This document shows positions 1 through 13,979 of a DNA stretch of 64,000 bases, in pieces. Under the pieces are notes generated by a model. The model did no database searches. It was not told the DNA's origin and saw nothing but the letters and a program-made list of their open reading frames with translations. The translations under genes were made by a program, and so were the position numbers. Position 1 is the stretch's first letter. Each line of letters opens with the position of its first letter. The stretch comes from Gorsachius magnificus. Its lineage: Eukaryota > Chordata > Aves > Pelecaniformes > Ardeidae. The stretch spans positions 98,761,311 to 98,825,310 of the forward strand of contig CM067082.1 of assembly GCA_034008185.1 (NCBI GenBank). The letters are read 5' to 3'.

Positions 1-225
1 AGCCTTGTGAAATAATAGGGTAGGAAAACAGTCACCTCAAAATGACTACTGAGAATATCAAGCAGAGAAGATCCATTTTTACAGAAGTCCTTAAAAATAT
101 TTTGCAGTTTTAACTTCTTAATTTTGTTGCTACGATGGATAAGAAGATACACAACAAAGGAGGTAACACAATTTAAAAAATTAACCCACAAATAACAAAG
201 TTGTAATAAGTCAGGACCAACTTAC

Positions 226-569
226 TCTTACTGCAGCCTTTCAATATAAAAAGGGGGCTTATGAGAAAGATGGAGAAAGACTTTTTACCAGGGACTGTAG
301 TGACAGGACAAGGGTCAATGATTTTAAGTTGAAAGAGGGTAAGTTTAGACTGGATAGAAGAAGAAATTTTTTACAATGATGGTGGTGAGGCACTGGAACA
401 GGTTGCCCAGAGAAGTTGTGGGTGCTCCACCTCTGGACATGTTCAAGGTCAGGTTGGATGGGGCTTTGAGCATCCTGATCTAGTGAAAGACATCCCTGCC
501 CATGGCACAGGGTTGGACTAGATGATCTTTAAAAGTTCCTTCCAGCCCAAACCATTCTGTGATTCTGTA
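226..569 (+). mobile_element. CR1 LINE, 3' end fragment
   Basis: A 5'-truncated CR1 retrotransposon in sense orientation. It begins within the last part of ORF2, at the stretch that normally encodes the '[10 protein letters not shown]' region. It runs through the 'gacaggacaaggg' and 'ggttgcccagagaag' landmarks and ends in the 3' UTR with 'ccattctgtgattctgt'. The reading frame is broken by stops and small indels, so this is a neutral fossil. The 5' truncation and tail ending are typical of target-primed reverse transcription by this family. Boundaries are good to about 5 bases. Confidence 0.93.
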
Positions 570-570
570 C

Positions 571-3500
571 ATAGAGCCCATGCACTGAAATACTCAAAAC
601 ACAGTGAAACACATGATGACTTTTTGCTGTGCTTCTATAGACAAGCATACAGCTTTACGATAAACATGTCCTGTAATGGAGCCTGCTGGCCACGGCTGTA
701 TGAGCACTTCCATAATTTCAAGGACAGTATCAGCCAAGACCTGGTAAATCCTATTATTTGTTTTTGATGTTTGATTAGCAGAAAATAAAGATCTGCAGTA
801 TGTCATAGGTGCTTTGTCACAGCCACTTCTAGGCTATCGCATGTTCCATGCCAGGTTTCACACTGTTTTAAAGATGAAGTATTCTGTTATTACCTCCCTG
901 ACCCCCACCCAATTATTTGTAGAACTTCTCTTCTGCTTTTTGTCCTTGGCCCTAAAAAGGCAAGTTAAGACCAAAACATTTCTTTAGGTTTTTTAGTCAA
1001 GGACTGTCTTACTGCAGTATCACAGAAGTTACCAATCCTCATGGTCCTTTACTATCCATCACACGATAAGCATTTAAATCACAAGCTCTAAGTAAAAACA
1101 GAGACGCATTGTCATTATGTCAATCTGAGCAACAAGTACTCTCTTGTTTCAATCAGACATAAACTGCTTCTGTAGCTAATGTTTCTTTTTACATGAGCAA
1201 CAATTACTTAGAAGATTAGGTGGAAAAACAAGAATCCAATATATATATCTTATATACACTTCTAAATAAAAGCCAACAAATATATATCTTATATACACAA
1301 CCTGCTGCAGTACTAATAATGACGGACTTTCACAACTGAGCAATTAAAGCCAGAAGGAACAAAGGTCCACGAGTGGCCATTCGCTTCTGTGCACGTTACA
1401 CACCCACAATCTTGGACTATGAACCTAAGTCAGCATAGCAATACAAAGCAAGAAAATTAATTTGATGTCTACAATCCAGGAGAGAAGAAACTTTTTGGTT
1501 CCTTAAATCAGGTACAATTTGAACTCTCCACAGAAGCCAGAGAAAACACAGTTATGTATCTACAACTCTACTACGACTGCAGTATGTGTTAGAAGTAACT
1601 GACCATTACTCTCTTATTAATGTGCAAAAAGCAAGCAGCCTAGAATTAAAAGCGTATTTTAGTAAAAATATTTTGGTATAACTAACACTAAATACTTCAC
1701 TGCTGTATAACAGCTCATAACAAAAGGCCAACCCCTTGCTAGCAGAAAGCATAGTAACTGTTACAATAGTTCACAACCCGGCCAGGGTCCCTTCCCAGGC
1801 AGCCCACAGAGAGGACCGACAGCCAGAGCTCTTGCTCAGACATCTCTCCAGGTGCCAGTAAGAGGCAGCCACCCTTCTACTGAAGCCTGTGGTCAGCAGC
1901 TGCCTAGCGGATAGGGAGTTTCCGCCTCTATGATGATAGAAATAGTTAACTTTCTTCTCTAAGCATCTCATACTTTTTATGTACCCTGGTGCATCTACAA
2001 ATATTACCTTTTCCCACAATCTTTTAAATTCACTGTGTTCCTCATTCACACTGCACTAATTTTCCTTCCCCTAAAGTAACTGTCTGTATTTAAGTCAGTA
2101 TGTAGCCATTAAAAACAATGCCATGAGAAAACTTAATTTTCTCATGCAGTCCACTATGTATAAGTATCTTTTCTTTATAAGCAATGAATTCCACTGCATT
2201 TGACAACATTACCTTGATATTCCTTGGCTGGCTTCCAATTTGAATTTTGCAATTAAAGACATGAATACAGAATGATAGCATCATGTCACTAACTTTTTAG
2301 ACTCAAATAATTTACTTCTTCCAGTTAGTTACTAGTTAACACAGTTGGGAAATAAAGCAATAGATTAATAATGCTGTAAACTTCTACTAATTTTTTTTTG
2401 CAGATTTATTCATGTGCAAAAAACCAGAAAGGTAATTATTAATATATTTCCTTAACAGTAGTAAAGTTTCACTACATCAGAATACTTAACTACAAAAGCA
2501 TATTTATGAAAGCAACCACTGGCACTTAAACCAAGCTATGGTGTTACATGTATAAAGAGAGGAGGGGTAAACCAAAGCTTTGTTACTAGCACAGTTGTTG
2601 TTATACACAAACACTTAGTGAAAATATGAAGTTCTATTTCATGTGAACAGCGCAAGTGTAGTTTTCAAAATTATTTTTGTGATTCGTGCACAGAAAACTC
2701 CTAGGCAAACAATTCTGGAAGGTCAAATGTAGTCCACAGTAGCTACACTGCATCTCTTTACCCGATCTCCCAATTGCTGAACTTATAAAGAGGGAGAAAA
2801 AAAAAAAAAGAGTTTAGAAGTCTATAATTTCTCAGTGCTCGGGCTGTGCACAACTGCCAAGAGCAAGATGCCCTCTCAAGAGCCATGAATTGCTACAGGT
2901 GAGTTAAAACCAAAACATTCAGTCATAACCTTTACATCAGTGAGATCTCTCACCTTCAGAAGTGCTGTTGGCAAGACTATGTACAAGTCAGTCTTCAACT
3001 GAACGTCACCCTGGTTTCTGGCCGAAACAGATCAAACTTACTGGTGACCAGAGAACCCAGACCTCATTACATGTTCAGGACCACCTACATTTACCTGGAA
3101 AAATTACCCCTGTGCTTTTCAGCTGATGCATACACAGTTTGATACAGCTGTACGACAGTGTTCAAAGCCATCCTATCTTTCAACCCTGCATTCAAGCACT
3201 GCAACTAAAACTGTCAAACCAAACTGTCATTTCTGCCCATGCCAGTTGTCAAAAGGAGGTAGTATTTCTGTCAAAACTTTAGAACAGCAGCCTTGAAGGA
3301 CAGAGGAAATTGCTATTCCCTCATTTTCATTACTGGGGGAGACATGACATGACACACCTCACATGCAAGGGAACACATCACACTGGAAAACAGTCGGTTT
3401 GTTTTTACTGACTGTCTAATAGTAAATGGTATTTCTTTTAGATATCCCAGCTGAGGAAAATTATGTGTATGCCAGATGAAACTTGTAAGAAAATCTGAAA

Positions 3501-6500
3501 GTTAACTCTACTTTTATCTACAAAACCATAATAAAACCCGCCAGATTTACAGCATTTCAAGTCATCTGCTGGAGTGACTACCTCATTTTTATGTCCTAAT
3601 ACAACATAACTTTCAGCATCACAGCTCCAACGCCTATGGATCACCTGTTGTTCTCCCACAACCGCTTATTTCTAAACTACACATTTCGAGATAGCTTACT
3701 TCAATAATTAGAATTTGAAGTTGTCAGCTTCTTGGCCCACTAAGAACTTACAGACCCAGAGCAAGGTTTTCCAACTGACCCAAGAGCCTAGATCGCATTT
3801 TTTTTAAAGACATAGTAGAGAGGCACAAGACCTAGACTTAGTAATTTCCAAGTATTTTATCCCTTGTCTAATTTCAAACATGAGAACATTCTTGTCATGC
3901 ATCATAGCATGAGCTAAGGTGACCAGATTTAAACCCAAACACATGAGGGAAGAGAAGCAAGTTTCATTAATAAGCTATGGTGGAACGAATGCCATTAAGA
4001 ATAAGCTAAAACACCTTTAGTGTTACGAGGTTTCCAAAGTTTGTAAGTATGCATTAGAAGTCAGAATTTCACCTCTATACACTGCCTCAAATCCATTTTC
4101 TAAAACTGAATGCAAGCTTCCCAGTAACAAAAACGCAGTACAAGTTCATTTGGACACTGGCTGCAGTTTGACATCTTTTGTAAAAATTGGTGCAATGATC
4201 ATGTTCACTTAAATGGCCACTACAAGCAAAATATTAGCCCTCTGTGCTGAAAGGATAAAGCATAATAAACATTTAATCTTTCACTTCAAAAGATAAGAAA
4301 AAGTTTAATACAGCCACACACTTAAAAATGCAAAATGAAATTCCTCTTGCCAAACTCTTTCCTCCCTATTTTTCCAGCTTGACTCCTCTAACTTTCTTTA
4401 TCCTATTCTCCTGTTGCTGTATTGCAGCAAGTCTGATCTAGAAATTCTACAGATGCTATTGTATTCAGCAAACATCAACCCTCAGAAAGGTTCCCAACCA
4501 GTTGTAATTCCCTCAAAGTCTCTGCTACCTCCGCAGTTAGCCAAGGCAACTACTAAGGTTATTTACCCAAGACATGCAATACTGATTGAACCAACACCAT
4601 ACAACACAAGCACACAAAAAGTATTTTCAAAAAAACCCAGAAGCACATTAAACACTACCTTTGTTCTAACACAAGCTGTTTGCTTGTTCTTACACTATTT
4701 TAAAAACAACTTAAGACACTGAATGCTGGTTTATACTCTAGCTCACATAAATTTCAAAATTGCTATAGTTGAAATCACCCTGAAGTATATACCGCATCAA
4801 AATACTTGGCAAGTTTTTGCCTTACAATAAGCATCCAAAGGCACATCTATTGTTGCCAGTGTTAGACTTGATAAAAAACATACCAAAAAATAAACCAAAC
4901 CCCTCTTGTAAACAAAGTAGTCAATTTATTATTCATATATCCTCTTACCAAACATGGACAGTTTCACAGAGCCATCCTACAAACAAGGCTTAAGATTCCT
5001 CTTGAAGTCATGCAAACACACACCTTTTGAAAAGGCATGTAAATGTGAAGTACAGAGCTGAGAACAGTGTACTTCCTTCCATTGCTAGTTAGCCTGTGTG
5101 ATACAATCTACACGATTAATCAGATACAACCACTGGGGCGAGGTGGGGAAACACTTAAAAATTCTCTTTGCTTTCACCTTTTACTTATTTACCTTTACAA
5201 TGTATAAGCTATTTCTTGGAAATTATTTTCCAGGTTAAAAAATATCTCTTGAATCCTAAAAGAACAACCTCCACTCTAGCAAACACTTAAGTTTGACGGA
5301 GTGGAAGTACACAAGAGAAATAATTCTATTTTGTCCCTATAATCACTTGCACTCACAAATTTTGCTTACTTAACTTCAGCTGAGGTTACCATTATAAGCT
5401 CAAAACCATAATGTAACATAGCTTAGTTGAGCCATGGTCCTGCATGCAACATTTTATAGCACTGACATTTCTGTCCAGCAGTATTTTAGGTTACTAAATA
5501 TACAGACTTCAAGCTAGGCAGACAGTTTATGCATGTAAAGTAACCCAATCCTAAAAGCAAGTCCAGGAGCAAGCATAGTGTCCTTAGAACTTTACATGCT
5601 ACAAATGTGTAATTAATCAAAATCTGGAGAATCTGTCCAGAACAGACATTTCCACTGTGCCACAGCAAAATGAAACCACAACTACTGTAAAAAATGGTTA
5701 TTCCAGACGTATCAGTACCAGAAGAGAAATATTAGAACCTTTTCTCCCTTTTCAATATAAAAGACATTTAAGAGACAAATTATGCAAATTACAATGTTCA
5801 GTTCCTCTGTATTATTACAAAATATTGAGTTATATGTAGTGAGAAAAGCTTTCAAGAGGGTTAAAATTAGTTCATCTCATTATGAGAAAAAGGCAGATGT
5901 ATACACGCACACACTCCTCCCTTCCAAAAGTTGTCTTTGGGTGGTAAGAGCATTCTGTGCAGCATTTTTAAAAACAAAAGCGGTTCCGAGTATAAGGGAG
6001 TAGGCTCAATTTGCCAGTAGTTTAATACCAAGTTGTATAAATTTGGTGTAAAGTTTGAGCAGTTGCTACTTTACCTCCCTGACAATGCCTTTGTTCAGGG
6101 CTTCAGTGCTCTTCCCACACCCCCTCCTCCGCGTGTTACAGCTCTGATCAATGATATCTAAAGCACTATAAGGAATTACTGCATTACTTCATGCACCAGT
6201 GATACAGTTGCCAGCTGAAAAAATAAAACGAAACCCTGAATGTATTCTTCACAGCTAGAAAGACACTTGAATTCACCTTAATTTTTAAATTTAAACAATA
6301 TATGGAAGTAACCTGGAACTGCAGTTTTTAACACCTTTCTTATTTACTTAAATTATGCATGTTTGTGCTCACTAAAAGCCTTTTTAACTGACATGGTTTT
6401 AATTTGGATGCCTGATTGCAAAGATTTTTCCAAACCATAAATGACTATTCCTCAGAAGAGCACCAAGTAAGTTTGAGTGTGCCACTTTTCCACTTCTCTT

Positions 6501-9500
6501 TCCCTATTATTAGTTAACATTCTTCCTTTACTTCTAGATTTCAGCTTTACCCTTGTCTTCCTTGAGCAAACAGTTCCTGAAGCTTTTGACAGAGATCTCA
6601 CAACAGGAAGGCAATAGCTTATACAAAACACAACCAAAAAAACCCCATATACACGCTGCCTAATAAACAGAGACTAGGTCTAGACTAGACAAGGCTTAGC
6701 AGATGTACCTATACAAGCAAACTCTCCCTTCTGTTGAAGTAAACTTTGGTCAATATTAACAATCCTGCCAACAAGAAAACTTACTGCATCAGCATCAACT
6801 TTGCAAGTAATGTAAGGGACCATATCCTTAACACTACTATATGGGTAAAACTTTCCAGGTTCAAGTAATCCTTATGTACGAAGTTTTTAGACTACTCCTA
6901 AACTGAACACGTCCTTTCTAACCTGAGGTCTCAGGTTTTCCTGAGTTACAAACAGGATGCAAGACCCTACACTGGTTTTTTATTGAGCCTGTGGTGATAA
7001 GCTTCATAGCTTCTTAAAACACTGATAATTCTCAGCTCTTACATCTTGGAAAAAGGAAGACTGCAGGCTAGGAAAAGAGCATCACTCTGTGAAGAGAAAA
7101 ATCAAGTCAAGATATGAATACACTGACGAGAAAGAAGAAAGGTTTACACAAGACACAGGGCCTTGAGTACTCCCACTTTCTTGAATCAGCCAGGAAGATG
7201 CAGAAAAGGAAAATTAGGGAGGACGACCACAAAACAGAAGACACAATAATACACTTGTTTTCCTTAAAAGAAAAAAAAGGGGGGGGGAGCAGACTCTGGA
7301 AACTCTGAAATATCTTGGGTGAGTTTAGAGACCCTAATGATCCTGTGAGGACAATTCTTACACTTAACTACTTTCCTAAAAGCTCTTACCAGCCATCAAA
7401 ACTTTAACTAAAACCAACTTAATAAGCTAAAACACCATGAGCCCACTGATTTCCACCAAGGAAATCTTGGTATGGTCTTACAGTCCACTCCAGACACAGC
7501 ATGATCTCCACCAAAACCCACAGGGCAAGCCTCTGAACCCCAACACAAATCCGCCTCCATTATAACAGCACATAGTGCACCACAACATACACTTCCATAC
7601 TGACCTGTTAGACACAAACAGGAATTTTCACCTGTAATGATGTTTCCATACAAAGTTTTCCCACAGTCTTGGAAGGCAGTGATTCTTATCAGTAACTTTA
7701 AAAAGTACTAGTGTTAACGCGACTAAAACAATTTTGGCTGGAATCTCTTCCTAACACCCTGCTAATTTTACAGCATCCTCCATCTTGTTACTTTTGCAAG
7801 AGCTCAACTGATCAAGGCAATGCAGTTTGCCACTTCAATTTATAAATAAAGATTATGGTCACAGTGATCCATCTTGCAAACAGTCTGACATTTTTAGATG
7901 TTCAAATATACCACAAGAGCATGGCTGAAATACTGAAGAGCTTCCTCCTATATTAATCTTCATGCTAATGTTTCATTCAGAAACAACAAGGATTGCAACT
8001 ATCATACAGTAAAAACAGCCTACAAATCAAGGACTGTTGCAGTTACTCACATTCATTTCCTCTGTGTGTGACAAAAATCACTACCCTAAGAAAGCTGCCC
8101 CCTATTCCCACCCCACCCCCCCCCAATCAGGTCTAGCAATCTAGAATCCTACTACGGGATAGTACTGCAAACTCTGTTAGCAATGAACAGTACAGCTCCT
8201 ACATATTTCATTCCAGATGCCTAAATATTGACAAGGTGCACTTACTTCCAGCGCCAGCAAGAAAAAGAATGAGAACTTTCTCATTAAAGCCTAGAAAGAG
8301 ATTCAATCATGATTTTTCTGGTTCAACTATGAAATCCAAACAGCCCTAACTCACAGCAAAGAATATATACTTCACAAAGAGTTAGTTCCACATGAATTCA
8401 CTATCATTTTCCGAAAATTTTTAATTGTTTCTGACCTCTAATGACTGCAACAGACTGTACTAGGCACACCTAGTACAGAAGTGAAAAAGTTTGTTAATTT
8501 TGTAAAAGTTAAAATTGATGCACATCCCTAACAGCCACACTTAAATCCTGCATCTTGTTGATTTAGCTTGCACCATTAAGTTTTAAAGCTAAGCCTGCAT
8601 TAGAACCTAACAAAATCCATTTAATTAATTTACTTAAGCCCATACATTTTGATTTTATACTACTCCTATCAGTGATGGCACTTAGCAAAAGCACACTTTC
8701 AGACAAAACTTTTCTGAAGTTATCTCTGAAAAAAGCACAATAAGAGAAGAGTTTATTTTCTTAAGAAAATGCAGAAAGTTTTCAAAAAGTGTTCTCTCTT
8801 GTACAGTGTAAAGTTTCTCCTTTGGCTGTCCTGAAGCAAACAGAAAGTTTGCCCATGGCATTATTACCATGAAAAGCAAGATGGAAAGACTAGCAGCTAA
8901 CAAAACAAGAACTATTTCCCATAACCCTCTTTTTTCTCCTCAATTCAGTCCTCTAAGCTTTAGATAAAACTTCCAGATGACAGTCTCCACTGATCTGAGA
9001 CTAGAGGAGCTTGCAAATTTACATATGAAATTAAGTTGAAATTACAGAGCAAACCAGGGTGAACTAAGGTCACACCAGCTTTATTTCTGAACTATAATCC
9101 ACATTAAATACTGTCCAACCTTAAACACACCAAGCAATAGAAACCTAAGTTACATCAGATGCAAATTAAAAATACAAACAAGAAGTTTCTGAGTTCAGCT
9201 ATGGCTGAAGTTGCATTCATAATAACCCAAATTCTTGTAGCTCCCTGTGTTAAGTTTAAAAAAAATAACTTTTGTGTACCTTACATATTAACAAATGTAA
9301 CATATCTGGGTCCCACTAGCAAAACCACCAGTATCTCCATGAAAACGGAAGACAAGAAGCATGTCCGTTTCAAGATCAGTACATTACCAGAGCAGAGGAG
9401 CTGCCCACACTGCAAAAACTTTGTCATGATCCTCACCATCCTATGTGTGAACAAAAGGTTTCCGTTTCTCCTTCGCAGTAACACCAAGTTTCAGACATAC

Positions 9501-9818
9501 AGCAACATTAACTAGAGCAGATCTAATGAAACCCAATGAAAAGGAGCATTTTATATCCTCTTTAGGTACTTAATTAAAATTATATTGAATGGATATTAGA
9601 ATCTAGTGCATAAGTACAAAGACCTCAGAGAAAATGTATTTGATCCTTTATTCTTAGTACTGTTGTCAAGCAATGCTTCATACCTGCTAGACCAAGCTAC
9701 AGCAGTGAAACCTTCTGACTCCAAAACCAGAATACTTAAAAGGGCAAGGAAAGGAGATGACATTAATTTTTTCTGAGTTTTTGGAAGAACATCACGTCAA
9801 AGTTATACTGATTATTCA
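571..9818. other. AT-rich noncoding stretch, no recognised gene
   Basis: About 9 kb of AT-rich DNA. Open frames are short and random-looking on both strands, and none resembles a family I know. A few minus-strand frames end at plausible splice-donor sequences (for example near 2007 and near 3600), but their acceptors lack clear pyrimidine tracts, so I do not call exons. If the CpG island near 14 kb is the start of a minus-strand gene, this stretch would be its intron. Only the short 19-bp direct repeat at 1241-1298 stands out. Confidence 0.5.
1241..1298. repeat. 19-bp direct repeat, two copies
   Basis: An identical AT-rich 19-mer (atatatatcttatatacac) occurs at 1241-1259 and again at 1280-1298, 39 bases apart start to start. 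It is a local duplication in low-complexity DNA, with no sign of a mobile element around it. Confidence 0.7.
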
Positions 9819-9819
9819 A

Positions 9820-10410
9820 GAATCACAGAACCATAGAACAGTTGGGCTGGAAGGCACATTCAAAGATCATCTAGTCCAAACCCCCTTGCCATGGGCAGGA
9901 ACATCTTTCACTAGATCAGGTTGCTCAGAGCTCCATCCAACCTGACCTTGAATGCTTCCAATGATGGGGCATCTACAACTTCTCTGAGCAACATGGCCAA
10001 GTGTCCCACCACCTTTATTGTAAAAAATTGCTTACATACATCCAATCTAAATCTACCCTCTTTCAGTTTAAAACCATTGCCCCTTGTCCTGTCACCACAG
10101 GCCTTCGTAAAAAGTCTCTCTCCATCTTTCTTATAAGCCCCCTTCATATATTGAAAGGCTACAATAAGGTCTCCCTGAAGCCATCTCATCTGCAGGCTGA
10201 ACAATCCCAACTCCCTCAGCCTTATTTCATAGGAGAGGTGTTTAAGCCCTCTGACCATTTTCGCAGCCCTCCTCTGGACCAGGTCTAACAGGTCGATGTC
10301 TGTCTCGTGCTGGGGACCCCATAGCTGGATGCAGTGCTCCAGGTGGGGTCTCAGCAGAGTGGAGCAGAGGGTGAGAATCACCTCCCTCAACCTGCTTTTT
10401 ACAAGGCTAC
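9820..10410 (-). mobile_element. CR1 LINE, 3' fragment with C-terminal ORF2 still open
   Basis: Antisense CR1 element. In sense (minus) orientation it starts in the region between the reverse transcriptase core and the C-terminus and ends with the 3' UTR at 9820 (plus-strand 'gaatcacagaaccatag'). The frame at 9911-10486 minus stays open through the family landmarks 'LRPHLEHCIQLWGPQH', 'RRAAKMVRGLKHLSYE', 'RTRGNGFKLKEGRFRLD' and the usual terminal 'LSNLI'. The first ~25 residues of that frame are flanking sequence, not CR1. The usual '[10 protein letters not shown]' segment is changed to 'HLAMLLREVV'. No promoter or RT core is present, so the piece is inert. Confidence 0.93.
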
Positions 10411-13400
10411 GATACAATTGGCAAAGAAGGTACAGCAATCTTGGTGATAAAGTACAATAGATTCCAACTGTGGCAAAAATGTACATGAGATTCTATACCA
10501 GATTCCTGTTGTGCAAAATTGAATTAATATTTTCCTATTTTCAAGGTAGCCTTAATTAATTTTTTCAAGGTTCACAGATGAAGAGGAATTTGAAAAAATG
10601 TTACATTAAAGTGGAGTGCTTGGTTTTATTTCAAAAGATGTATTTGATTTTGGACTGCATCATTTATAAAAACAGGTGAGGTAGCAACATGAGGCAGTTC
10701 ACTGCTGTGGCATCAGAGGTTCTGTGGGTAAAAAGAAAATTGTCAGAAAATTACCCACTGGGACATGCATTATTTCCTAAAACAGTGCTTTTCCCAGCAG
10801 TACTGCAATCATTCCCTAATTAAACTTCATATAACTACTCATGCTGGATAATGCAACAAGTGTTTAGATCTAACAATGTTCCACCGCTGTAGTTATGTTA
10901 AAGGCTACAAGTTACAGCACCACAGCAGGGCACATCTGCTCAGGACAATTTTATTACCAAGTCATTTAGTCATGTTGGTAACAGGTCTGAACTGGACTGT
11001 TGTAGAACCATCAGTAGTCAATCTGTAGTCGTTCTTCCACTGATAAATCTACAACTGTTATAATAAAATAGCAAGTTACTTATGTAGACAAGCTCAAGAG
11101 CTTTCTATAGTTTTCCAACCGTGACCTTTTCTTGCCTTTTCCTTAGTGAAAATTCTCCTTTAACAAGTAAGGAAAACTCAATGGTCTCCATAACAAAAAA
11201 ACAGTAGTTTAAGTTTGCACCCTATATAGGTTACAACTTTTACCCAGGCCTCTAAATGTTGGTTCTAGCAACCATTTCTTTACACAAAGATTATCTTGGA
11301 AAATACAGTAATTAAGAAGTTTTTGAGTTTACTCTTGCCAAAAACCAATACTGGCACTTAAGTAGCCAGTTTAAAGCAAGCTCATGCATTCCTAAAGCAC
11401 ATGCAGAACTTCCACGACCAAGCTTTCTACACTCTCCTTTCCTCCAAGCTCTATGCAGCAGAAAGATTGTACTGACATGCAGGCTGCTGGGACTGCCTCT
11501 GCACGTCCTCCTGGCATGTCCATCCAAGTGGGACATCTACCCTGTTTTCCTCCTGATGCACACAGACAGACCCTGTTGGACAGCACGGGAAGTACAACAG
11601 CACGGCCATGCTGTTGAACAGGAGCACTGATCCAGCCACCTTACACTTTGAATCTGATTCTGCCCTCAGCAGGTTAGAAAATCCTGGTTGAAAAGTGTAG
11701 TACACAACATCAGTATCCACCTCTAACACACTGACAATCTCTTGCTAGGACAACCCCCTCACTTCACATTCATGATACAAATTTTTGATGTTGAGAGTGG
11801 CACAAGTGCAAGTGGGACATCTTTAAAGCTGTTTCATCCACTAGGAATTTGAAAAAACAAACAAAAAACCCAACCCCCCACAGAACTTCAATGCCAAGAG
11901 AGAAGACTCCTCCAGGTATACCCAATTCACACAGTCACTGACACCCAGGATGTGACTCATCATGAAGCTGGGCCCTACTGAAATAATTGTGACTACACAA
12001 AACTAGGCACTACTTGAGAAATGCAACAGATGAAAAGCAGTACACTTTTTAAGTTGAATAGCTGAGAGAACTTTCTCAAAGGACTCAGTATTGTTTTCAT
12101 AACAATACAGTTAGAATGTACGACCTTAAGTCAACAGTAAGAATAAGCTAAACTCAAAAAAGCCATCCCCAAATCAGCATCCAAATAAGGGTGTGCATCA
12201 ATTTAGCTTAAATTAAATTATTTAAATTAAAGCAATGCAATCTTCTCATGCCAACAGCCTAAGTAACAGGCCCAAGTTATAAGGCAAGTTCAAACCAGTG
12301 TAAAAAGGACTAAGGTAGAAGAAAAATCATTTCGTTAAACCAGTACAACCGTTTTGTCAGCTGAGTGGGGTGCATACGCATAATTTAGTTGCTTAAACTA
12401 AGAAACTGTTCTCTACATGATCCCTGGATAGGCAATGGAAGAAGCTTCCTCCAGAGAGGTAATTCAGACCAGAAGCCCACTTCAGTTGCTCTGAGTTGTT
12501 GTTGGGTTACCAGGATCTGCATGTACTCAGCTGAGAAAATAAGAAGCTGTTAACACTAGCCACTGAACCTGGATTCTGGAGTTAGGTACACAAATTGCTC
12601 CCAAGACCGAATATGTTCCCCACACCTCCATGGGACAACTACGTCCCGTGTTTCAATCACATCTCAAACACATGGTGATGATACGGTTGTGAAAGGTAAC
12701 CAATGTTAAGAATCAAAGCAACTAAGAAAGATGTAAAAATAAGAAGTTGGGCAACAAATACTGAGAAACAAGTCACAAAGCAGGGGGAAACGACTTCTTT
12801 CTAGTAGTCACCAGCAGACACACAAAGTGTCAATGTAACACAGACATCAATACACGACATTGCAGCAGTTCATTATGAGCATCTTTGGAGTAAAAACTAT
12901 GTACCATCATACCTATGAAGTATCTTACTACTTCTCTAAAGAGGATGCATCCCAAACACCCTCCATAATGACTAAGTACCAATTCACAATATGGTATTAC
13001 AAACAATAGGTGGTCTACTTTAAGTTACATGGCCACTAGGTATTTCTGGTCCCCACAGACCATTCCTCCTAGTCCTGCCAAAAGGATTCCTAAGACAGAC
13101 TTCTTTTTTTCCAGAGTAGCAACAGGGTATGTGGTGGTGGGCGGGTGTGCGTATATGATTATACTTGAACACATATACTGGGGGAAAGGTTGTTGAGGAA
13201 GTCAGTAACAAAACGAATGAAAACAAAGTAAGGTAAAACAAGTAAGTAATCTGTGTCCTCTTAGTGCTAACTGACAAGTATACAGATAACCTAGGGTTAA
13301 ATTCCTTTCTCCTCAGAGGCATAGCTGGAGGATTTAAATACAAAGTGGGGGAGACAGAATACGAGTCTACAAAGGAAAGGAGCATGTGGAAAGGGAAGAG

Positions 13401-13640
13401 TATTAGATGAGATCACAAGGAAAATTTTAATGACAGGGAAATAAGATCAGAAGGGCAAAAAGCCATAGGGAATGTAACTTGACGAGGAAATAAGAAGGAT
13501 GGGAAAAAGATACCAGTAAGAACACAGTTAGCTTTCAGTGGCAAATTTACTGAGAAACAAAAGAGGTGATTATTTGCAACGACAAAAAACTGCAGGACTA
13601 GTCATCTGGATGGCAGCAATAAATGCACAGACAGACAGAT
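10411..13640. other. Noncoding stretch between CR1 fragment and CpG island
   Basis: AT-rich, no recognisable coding exon or RNA gene. Minus-strand frames at 11312-11729 (92 aa or less) and 13020-13385 (121 aa) show no family features and no supporting splice signals. No repeat family is recognised. Confidence 0.5.
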
Positions 13641-13645
13641 AAAAG

Positions 13646-13660
13646 GTTACAGGGGGCACC
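13646..13660 (+). promoter_or_regulatory. CTCF-like motif core 1
   Basis: The ten bases agggggcacc at 13651-13660 match the AGRKGGCRSY half of the vertebrate CTCF consensus at every position. The preceding five bases match poorly. It lies about 320 bases before the CpG island, a common place for CTCF sites. This is motif evidence only. Confidence 0.3.
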
Positions 13661-13678
13661 TTCTCTGGTAAGGCCACA

Positions 13679-13693
13679 ACAGTAGGGGGCAAC
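13679..13693 (+). promoter_or_regulatory. CTCF-like motif core 2
   Basis: The 15-mer acagtagggggcaac fits the CTCF core CCASYAGRKGGCRSY at 13 of 15 positions by my count. It has the same orientation as the core at 13646-13660, with starts 33 bases apart. Two adjacent same-strand cores next to a CpG island make occupancy more likely than one would alone. Confidence 0.4.
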
Positions 13694-13979
13694 AAGGGGA
13701 AGCCTGGTGCACAGTCCTTGACGGTGAGAGAAACCTGGAGAAGGTGACAAGGAAGAGCTGTGGGAAACATCCCCCAGCAGCCACGATGGTACCAGGGACA
13801 ACCAAACAGCTCCGGGACAGCCCTGAGAGTCACTAGGGCTCTGCGGATGGCTGGGATACAAGAGGGTGAAAGGAGGCGGTACGGAGAAGGCAGGTGAACA
13901 CCTGAAAACAGTGCCCAGTGAGGCTACGGACAAAAGCTCATGGGGAGAAAAAAGCAGAGGCCTGGGGTGGCTGGGGCAG

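Noticed and set aside
2008..2050. 43-base minus-strand exon candidate with donor aag|gtaat and acceptor tgcag
   Set aside because: There is no pyrimidine tract before the acceptor, the piece is too short to identify, and no partner exon is visible.
7408..7653. Minus-strand Cys-rich frame after an acceptor-like gtgtctaacag
   Set aside because: Unrecognised sequence, with a weak pyrimidine tract and no matching donor.
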